Assembly: GCA_964615935.1 (NCBI GenBank)
Contig: CAZTTG010000078.1
Location: 1 to 30,809 of the forward strand
Direction of reading: 5' to 3'
Length of the DNA stretch: 30,809 bases
DNA from: CAZTTG01 sp964615935
GTDB taxonomy: Bacteria; Planctomycetota; UBA1135; GCA-002686595
Within the stretch, counting starts at the first letter, position 1; every line of letters begins with the position of its first letter. Both the position numbers and the translations under genes were made by a program. The notes below the pieces were generated by a model. It searched no databases, was not told where the DNA came from, and saw only the letters and a program-made list of their open reading frames with translations. Shown here piece after piece: positions 25,811-30,809 of the stretch.

Positions 25811-26143
25811 GTGGCCCGCCCCCTTCGAAACCTGTACACCGGCCGGCCGAGCATCCGGCGCCGGCACCGGAGCTGGGGATTCTCGATGACCATGGCCACC
25901 GTCGGCTGGGCGGTCTGGGGCCTCTCCCTGGTGCTGCAGCGGGCCCTGCAGGAGGAGGTCCCGCCCTTCTGGCTGGTCTGGTCCCTGGGCGCGCTCTTCG
26001 CCGGACCGGGCCTCCTGGCCGCCCTCCTGACCATCCGCGGGAGCCGGGGCTGGCTCACCCTGGCGATGGTGCCCATCTTCGCCAACGGCATGCTGCTGCT
26101 CCTGCCGTGGCTGTGGCTGGAGCTGCCGCTGTCGAAGGGTTGA
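25811..26143 (+). CDS. Small membrane protein of unknown function
   Basis: Predicted 110-aa protein with about three hydrophobic segments: TVGWAVWGLSLVLQRAL, FWLVWSLGALFAGPGLLAALL and LAMVPIFANGMLLLLPWLWL. The N-terminal 25 residues are basic (RNLYTGRPSIRRRHRS). The GTG at 25811 gives the longest form. ATG codons at residues 26 and 28 would remove the basic tail, and no ribosome binding site decides between them. I do not recognise the family. It is convergent with gpsA, 11 bp away, so no operon partner helps. Confidence 0.6.
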   Translation: MARPLRNLYTGRPSIRRRHRSWGFSMTMATVGWAVWGLSLVLQRALQEEVPPFWLVWSLGALFAGPGLLAALLTIRGSRGWLTLAMVPIFANGMLLLLPWLWLELPLSKG

Positions 26144-26154
26144 GCAGGACCGGG

Positions 26155-27177
26155 CTACTGCAGCCCGTGCATCTCGTCCACCGGCTCGCGGCGCATGAGG
26201 TCGAGCACCGCCTCGCGGGGGTCCTTCTTCTCGAAGAGGACCGCGTGCACCTGCCGGGCGATGGGCATGTCGATGTTCGCGAGCTCGGCCTCCGGACCGA
26301 AGAGCGCCTTGGTGGTCCACACGCCCTCGGCGACCATGTTCATGCGCTCGAGCACCTGCTCCAGCGTCTCCCCGCGGCCGATGGCCTCCCCCACCGCGCG
26401 GTTGCGCGAGTGCGCCGAGCAGCAGGTGGTCACCAGGTCGCCGAAGCCCGCCAGGCCGAAGAAGGTCTCCGGCTGCGCCCCGTGAATCCGTCCGAAGCGC
26501 GCCATCTCGATCATGCCCCGCGTCAGGAGCGAGGCCTTGGCGTTGTCGCCCAGCCCCAGCCCGTCGCAGATCCCCGCCGCCAGGGCGATCACGTTCTTGA
26601 GGGCCGCGGCCAGCTCCGCGCCCACGGGATCGGCGCAGGTGTAGACCCGGAAGGCGTCCGATCCCAGGGTCGCCTGCACCTGCAGGGCGAGGTCGGCGTC
26701 CTCGCTGGCGGCCACCACCGAGGTGGGCTTGCCCACCGCCACCTCCTCGGCGTGGCTGGGCCCCGTGAGCACGCACATGGGCCGCTCGCCCAGGGCGCCC
26801 TTGAGGATCTCGGTGGGCCGGTGGAGGGTCTCGATCTCGAGCCCCTTGGTGGCCGAGACGATCGGCACCCGACCGGGCAGGGCGTCCTCGAAGCGCAGCG
26901 CCACGCCGCGCAGGAACTGGGTGGGAACCGCGCTGATGGCCAGCTCGACTCCTCGGGCCGCCGAGAAGGTGTCGGCCGTGACCTCGAGCGACTCCGGTAG
27001 CGGCACCCCCGGCAGGAAGAGGCTGTTCTCGCGCACGTCGCGGATCGCCTCGGCCTGCTCGGGGAAGGCGCTCCAGAGGACGGTGGACATGCCGCCCTCG
27101 GCCAGCAGCTTGGCCAGGGTGGTCCCCCAGCTCCCGTCCCCCACGACGAGGATGCGCTGCTCGGGGCTCGAGCTCAT
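26155..27177 (-). CDS. gpsA: NAD(P)-dependent glycerol-3-phosphate dehydrogenase
   Basis: Cytoplasmic enzyme of 340 aa, the usual length, reducing dihydroxyacetone phosphate to sn-glycerol 3-phosphate for phospholipid synthesis. The Rossmann motif is VVGDGSWGTTLAKLLAEGG (GxGxWGT); the family usually has GxGxxG. ISAVPTQFLR, ATKGLE, LTGPSHAEEVA, the catalytic-Lys segment ALKNVIALAAGICDGLG and FGLAGFGDLVTTC are all conserved. Its ATG overlaps the plsY stop by four bases (ATGA). The two genes supply consecutive steps, as PlsY uses the glycerol 3-phosphate made by GpsA. Confidence 0.96.
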   Translation of the reverse strand: MSSSPEQRILVVGDGSWGTTLAKLLAEGGMSTVLWSAFPEQAEAIRDVRENSLFLPGVPLPESLEVTADTFSAARGVELAISAVPTQFLRGVALRFEDALPGRVPIVSATKGLEIETLHRPTEILKGALGERPMCVLTGPSHAEEVAVGKPTSVVAASEDADLALQVQATLGSDAFRVYTCADPVGAELAAALKNVIALAAGICDGLGLGDNAKASLLTRGMIEMARFGRIHGAQPETFFGLAGFGDLVTTCCSAHSRNRAVGEAIGRGETLEQVLERMNMVAEGVWTTKALFGPEAELANIDMPIARQVHAVLFEKKDPREAVLDLMRREPVDEMHGLQ

Positions 27178-27872
27178 GCGCCCGCCTCCGCCCGGTCGGT
27201 CGGGCCGGCCGGCGGCCCCCCCTTGCGGCCCTTCCGGCCCGTGCGTACCTCGGTGCCCGCGATCATCCGGGCCATGTTGGAGCGGTGGCGCACCAGGATC
27301 AAGACGCAGAGCAGGGCCGTGCCGACCAGGAGCTCCGGCTCCCCGCCCCGCAACCACAGGCTGAGCGGGGGGAAGGAGACCCCCATGGCGATCGACGCCA
27401 GCCCCACGTAGCGGGTGGTCAGGAGGACGGCGACCCAGATCAGCCCACCCAGGAGGGAGATCAGGGGGGCCACGGCCAGCAGGACGCCGTAGGCGGCCGC
27501 CACGCCCTTGCCCCCTCGGAAGCGGAGGTAGACGGGGAAGCAGTGGCCCACCACGGCCGCGCCGCCGCACAGCAGCCCGAGGAGCAGGCTGGGCTCGGCG
27601 CTCCCCGACGCCAGCCCCGCGATGGCGACGGCGGCGATCAGCCCCTTGCCCGTGTCCAGGAGGAAGACCAGGAGGCCGAGGGGCCGCCCCAGGGCTCGGA
27701 TCGCGTTGGTGGCCCCGATGTTGCCGCTGCCGAATTCCCGGAGGTCGATGCCCTTGACCAGGCGCGCCATCACGAGCCCGAAGGGCATCGCGCCGAGGAG
27801 ATAGCTGACCACCACCGCCACCCAGTCGGTGAGGGCGAGGGATCCCAGGGTCGTCTGCAGGGCGAAGGGCAT
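27174..27872 (-). CDS. plsY: Glycerol-3-phosphate acyltransferase PlsY
   Basis: Inner-membrane acyl-phosphate:glycerol-3-phosphate acyltransferase, 232 aa, making lysophosphatidic acid as the first committed acylation of phospholipid synthesis. It has about five membrane helices and the three PlsY signature regions: FGSGNIGATNAIRALG, GHCFPVYLRFRGGKGVAAAYG and RHRSNMARM. The ATG at 27872 is preceded by GGAAGAGAG. A basic C-terminal tail (RTGRKGRKGG) extends beyond the last motif. It heads the plsY-gpsA operon and is divergent from the hydantoinase gene. Confidence 0.95.
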   Translation of the reverse strand: MPFALQTTLGSLALTDWVAVVVSYLLGAMPFGLVMARLVKGIDLREFGSGNIGATNAIRALGRPLGLLVFLLDTGKGLIAAVAIAGLASGSAEPSLLLGLLCGGAAVVGHCFPVYLRFRGGKGVAAAYGVLLAVAPLISLLGGLIWVAVLLTTRYVGLASIAMGVSFPPLSLWLRGGEPELLVGTALLCVLILVRHRSNMARMIAGTEVRTGRKGRKGGPPAGPTDRAEAGA

Positions 27873-28262
27873 GCTCTCTTCCGGGCCGGTCAGGGTAGCA
27901 GCCCCGGGACGCGGAAGCGCCCCCCGGGCGGCGGGGGCGGTCGTTCCCGAGCTCGCGCGGACACGGGGGCGGGGAGGGGGCCCGGGGAGGCGGGCGCGGC
28001 CCCGGGGGGCGGGAGGGACGCGGGGAGCGGGAGGGGCGGGAGACCGGTCCGGCGGCGGGTGCGGCGACGCCGCCGGGGAGGGGCGGGGCAGGGGGTCCCC
28101 CGGGGGAACGCCCCCCTTCCGCCCGGGGGACTTCGCCGGATCGCCTGGGTTGCGGTCGAGGGCCGGGAAACGGCGACCGGCCGCGGCCGCCTCCGCCCCC
28201 TCCCCGCGAGTTGAGCGATCCCGAACCGAGGCCGCGGCCCGGTCTCGCGCTAGACTCCCCGC
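27873..28262. other. 390-bp divergent intergenic region with G-run clusters
   Basis: No gene seen. The plus strand carries dense runs of three to six G, with three quadruplex-capable blocks: 27965-27987, 28004-28040 and 28075-28095. The last is followed by GGGGGTCCCCC and CCCCCGGGGG palindromes (28091-28106). A -10-like TACCCT (27897-27892) lies before plsY and TAGACT (28251-28256) before the hydantoinase. The G-runs could affect either promoter, or could simply be GC-biased spacer. Confidence 0.6.
28251..28256 (+). promoter_or_regulatory. -10-like element TAGACT, leaderless start of hydantoinase gene
   Basis: TAGACT ends 6 nt before the GTG at 28263, matching the spacing at the OPT gene. 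No ribosome binding site is present, which fits a leaderless mRNA. No -35 box is evident. Confidence 0.4.
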
Positions 28263-30290
28263 GTGTCCCCCGCCTCCCAGACCCCCGGCTCCGCCCCCTC
28301 ACGGATCCTCGGCGTCGATACCGGGGGGACCTTCACCGACCTGGTCCGGATCGATGGTGGCGAGCCCCGGGTGGAGAAGCTCCCCTCCACCCCCGGGGAT
28401 CCCGCCCGCGCCGTGCTGGAGGGGATCGAGCGCCTGGGCGGGGCCGGCACCGGCTCCCACGTCATCCACGGCACCACCGTGGCCCTCAACGCCCTCCTGA
28501 CCGGGCGGACGGCGCGCACCGCGCTGGTCACCAACGAGGGCTTCCGGGACCTGATCGAGATCGGCCGCCAGGACCGCCCCGACCTCTACGCCCTCCACCC
28601 CGAGAAGCCGCGGCCGATCGTCCCCCGGGAGCTGCGCTTCGAGGTCGGACAGCGCTCCTGGCCCGGGAGCGACGCCGACAACGGGCTGGCCTCCGTGGAC
28701 GAGCCCGCGCCCGAGGAGCTGCGGCGCCTGCAACGCGCCCTGAAGAAGGCCCGGCCCGAGAGCATCGCCGTCTGCCTCCTCCACGCCTACGCCGACCCGG
28801 AGATCGAGCGGAGTCTGGCGCGAGAGCTCGAATCCCTGGGGCTGCCGATCACCTGCTCCGCCTCCGTGCTGCAGGAGTATCGCGAGTTCGAGCGCTTCTC
28901 GACCGCCGTGGTCAACGCCGCCCTGGTCCCGCTGATGGGGCGCTACATCGAGGCGCTGGCCGGCCGCCTGCCCGGCGCGCGCCTGAGCCTGCTCCAGAGC
29001 AACGGCGGGACCCTGCCCGCCGCCCAGGCCGCGGTGGAGCCGGTGCGCGTCCTCCTGTCGGGGCCGGCCGGGGGCGTCGTCGGCGCCGCGCGAGCGGCGC
29101 GCGAGGCGGGCTATGATCGGCTGGTCGGCCTCGACATGGGCGGCACCAGCACCGACGTCGCCTTCTTCGAGGCGGGCGCGAGCGAGCGGGTGCTCGACGG
29201 GCCCGCGCGCGTCGCCGGACGACCGGTGGGCGTGCCCGCGCTCGACATCCACACCATCGGCTGCGGCGGCGGATCGCTGGTCGAGGTCGACCGCGGCGGC
29301 GTGATGCGCGTGGGGCCGGGCAGCGCCGGCGCCGATCCGGGACCGGTGTGCTACGGCCAGAGCGATCAGCTCACGGTCACCGACGCCCACGTGCTCCTGG
29401 GCCACATCGCCTCCGGCAGCTTCCTGGGCGGCCACCTGGAGCTCGACACCGACGGCGTGAAGCGCGCCTTCGAGGACCTCGGCCGGCGCCTCTCGGTGAA
29501 GCCCCACACCGCGGCCGAGGGAGTCCTGGAGGTCGCGCGCGCGGCCATGCGCCGCGCCGTGGGCGTGATGACCATGCAGCGCGGCCAGGATCCCCACAGC
29601 CTGCCCCTGGTCGCCTTCGGCGGCGCCGGCGGGCTGCACGCGGCGGCCCTGGCCGACAGCCTGGGCATGCGCGCCGCCCTGGTCCCCCACCACCCCGGCG
29701 TCCTGAGCGCCCTGGGCATGGCCGGGGCGGACGCCATCCGCGAGCACTCGGCCACCGTGCTGGCGCCCCTGTCCCGCTGGAAGGCCGCGAGGCGGCGCAA
29801 GGCCCTGCGCGAGCTCGCCGAACGCGGCCGGGAGCAGCTCCGACAGGAGGGCTTCCGGGTCGCGGAGATCGAGCTCGAGCTCGGGCTGGACCTGCGCTAC
29901 GCCGGCCAGTCCTTCGAGATCCGCGTGCCCGAGGGCCCGCGCTGCTCCGGCGCCTTCGAGCGCGAGCACGAGCGCCTCTACGGCTACCGCCTGCCGGACC
30001 GCGAGGTCGAGCTGGTCAACCTGCGCGTGCGGGCGCTGGTGCGGCGCGCCCTGCCGCCGGCCAGACGACCGCGCAGCCGCCCCCTGCCGAAGTCCGCCAT
30101 CCGGGGCGAGCGCCGGGTGCGGCTGGGCCGGGTCCTGAAGGTCCCGGTGATCGACCGCGGCCGGCTCGCTCCCGGACACCGCTTCGAGGGGCCCGCCCTG
30201 ATCGAGGAGTACTCGGGCACCAGCATCCTGCCCCCCGGCTGGACCGCGCGGGTGGCCGGCGGGGGGCACCTGGAGATGATCTCGGGATGA
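28263..30290 (+). CDS. Hydantoinase/oxoprolinase HyuA-family ATP-dependent amidohydrolase
   Basis: Predicted cytoplasmic protein of 675 aa, the normal length for the HyuA (N-methylhydantoinase A) subunit. The actin/hexokinase-like ATP-binding motifs are clear: GVDTGGTFTDLVRIDGG at the start, and SGPAGGVVGA followed by GLDMGGTSTDVAFF in the middle. DIHTIGCGGGSLVEVDRGG, GPGSAGADPGPVCYG and FGGAGGLHAAALADSLGM are all family features. HyuA enzymes usually act with a HyuB subunit to hydrolyse cyclic amides such as N-methylhydantoin, 5-oxoproline or acetone-derived substrates; no HyuB gene is in the window. The GTG at 28263 has a -10-like TAGACT 6 nt upstream. It overlaps the deaminase gene by ATGA, so the two are translationally coupled. 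Confidence 0.93.
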   Translation: MSPASQTPGSAPSRILGVDTGGTFTDLVRIDGGEPRVEKLPSTPGDPARAVLEGIERLGGAGTGSHVIHGTTVALNALLTGRTARTALVTNEGFRDLIEIGRQDRPDLYALHPEKPRPIVPRELRFEVGQRSWPGSDADNGLASVDEPAPEELRRLQRALKKARPESIAVCLLHAYADPEIERSLARELESLGLPITCSASVLQEYREFERFSTAVVNAALVPLMGRYIEALAGRLPGARLSLLQSNGGTLPAAQAAVEPVRVLLSGPAGGVVGAARAAREAGYDRLVGLDMGGTSTDVAFFEAGASERVLDGPARVAGRPVGVPALDIHTIGCGGGSLVEVDRGGVMRVGPGSAGADPGPVCYGQSDQLTVTDAHVLLGHIASGSFLGGHLELDTDGVKRAFEDLGRRLSVKPHTAAEGVLEVARAAMRRAVGVMTMQRGQDPHSLPLVAFGGAGGLHAAALADSLGMRAALVPHHPGVLSALGMAGADAIREHSATVLAPLSRWKAARRRKALRELAERGREQLRQEGFRVAEIELELGLDLRYAGQSFEIRVPEGPRCSGAFEREHERLYGYRLPDREVELVNLRVRALVRRALPPARRPRSRPLPKSAIRGERRVRLGRVLKVPVIDRGRLAPGHRFEGPALIEEYSGTSILPPGWTARVAGGGHLEMISG

Positions 30291-30736
30291 GCGCGCGCGA
30301 GGACGACCTGCGCTTCATGGTCGCCGCCCTGGAGGAGGCGCGCCGCGATCCCGGCGCCATCCCCATCGGAGCGGTGCTGGTCATCGACGGGGAGATCGTC
30401 GCCCGCGGGCACAACCGCCGGGTCCAGGACGGAAACCCGATCCTGCACGGCGAGATGCACTGCCTGCAGAACGCCGGACGGCGGAAGGCGGCCGAGTACC
30501 GGCGCTCGACGCTCTACACCACCCTCTCTCCCTGCGACATGTGCAGCGGGGCCATCCTGCTCTACGAGATCCCCCGGGTGGTGATGGCCGAGAGCCGCAC
30601 CTTCCGGGGCCCGCAGGAGCTGCTCGTCCGCCGCGGCGTGGAGCTGGTCGACCTGGACATCGAGGAGGCCCGCGAGGGGATGCGGGACTTCGTCCGGGAG
30701 CATCCCGAGCTCTGGAACGAGGACATCGGCGTCTGA
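30287..30736 (+). CDS. Yeast-type cytosine deaminase (zinc nucleobase deaminase)
   Basis: Predicted 149-aa zinc-dependent deaminase of the cytidine deaminase-like fold. HGEMHCLQNAGR supplies the His zinc ligand and catalytic Glu, and LSPCDMCSGAI the two Cys ligands. The segment STLYTTLSPCDMC and the end PELWNEDIGV closely resemble yeast Fcy1 (which ends with a similar WFEDIG), not the bacterial TIM-barrel CodA. Fcy1 converts cytosine to uracil; related enzymes also deaminate other N-heterocycles. The ATG at 30287 overlaps the hydantoinase stop. With that neighbour, a role in pyrimidine, hydantoin or creatinine breakdown is plausible. A 6-bp hairpin (30754-30768) follows. Confidence 0.9.
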   Translation: MSAREDDLRFMVAALEEARRDPGAIPIGAVLVIDGEIVARGHNRRVQDGNPILHGEMHCLQNAGRRKAAEYRRSTLYTTLSPCDMCSGAILLYEIPRVVMAESRTFRGPQELLVRRGVELVDLDIEEAREGMRDFVREHPELWNEDIGV

Positions 30737-30753
30737 GGCGCCGGGACGCCTAG

Positions 30754-30768
30754 TGAGGCTTCGCCTCA
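30754..30768 (+). terminator. Possible terminator hairpin after the deaminase gene
   Basis: TGAGGC and GCCTCA form a perfect 6-bp stem with a TTC loop, beginning 18 nt after the stop. There is no T-tract. The rest of the window to 30809 shows nothing else. Confidence 0.4.
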
Positions 30769-30809
30769 GACCGACCAGGCGTGCCGGAGAATCCTCGTCG
30801 GCGCGCCTG

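Overview
The window is a very GC-rich, gene-dense bacterial chromosome segment. It uses GTG starts freely, has many ATGA-type gene overlaps and carries many exported degradative enzymes. Sialidase, sialate O-acetylesterase, a formylglycine sulfatase, SSS and OPT transporters, FG-GAP proteins and a Cys-rich C-terminal module beginning YCTAK together suggest a planctomycete-like organism (Planctomycetota, PVC superphylum), probably a particle- or glycan-feeding heterotroph. That assignment is an inference from gene content; no ribosomal RNA or other phylogenetic marker is present.

Layout. (1) 125-9242 is a sugar-foraging block. A large secreted SGNH/TIM-barrel fusion, an SSS symporter and a 73-aa membrane peptide run on the plus strand. 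They converge on an exo-sialidase, which is divergent from a sialate O-acetylesterase. The simplest reading is release, de-O-acetylation and uptake of sialic acids. (2) 9304-13642 holds two convergent secreted proteins, a seven-repeat FG-GAP propeller and a papain-family protease. They end in the same roughly 125-residue module and are separated by a 13-bp hairpin. (3) 13758-18874, plus strand: an OPT transporter with a small membrane protein, a thioredoxin-fold exported protein lacking the CXXC motif, and a sulfatase. (4) 18876-24347, minus strand: a secreted protein with two HExxH motifs, then cydA-cydB, then a membrane-anchored reductive-dehalogenase-like corrinoid/Fe-S protein. (5) 24427-25056 is the decayed remnant of a histidine kinase and its response regulator. 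(6) 25130-27872: a DUF302 protein, tRNA-Pro(GGG), a small membrane protein, and the plsY-gpsA phospholipid operon. (7) A G-run-rich divergent intergenic region precedes a translationally coupled pair, a HyuA-type hydantoinase/oxoprolinase and a yeast-type cytosine deaminase.

The most interesting items are the cydAB plus membrane-bound RdhA-like operon, the shared C-terminal module, the double-HExxH protein, the HyuA/cytosine-deaminase couple (possible creatinine/hydantoin route), and a recurrent TAGNNT -10-like element. Some copies of that element sit only 6-11 nt from the start codon, suggesting leaderless mRNAs. I saw no CRISPR array, insertion sequence, prophage or obvious defence island.
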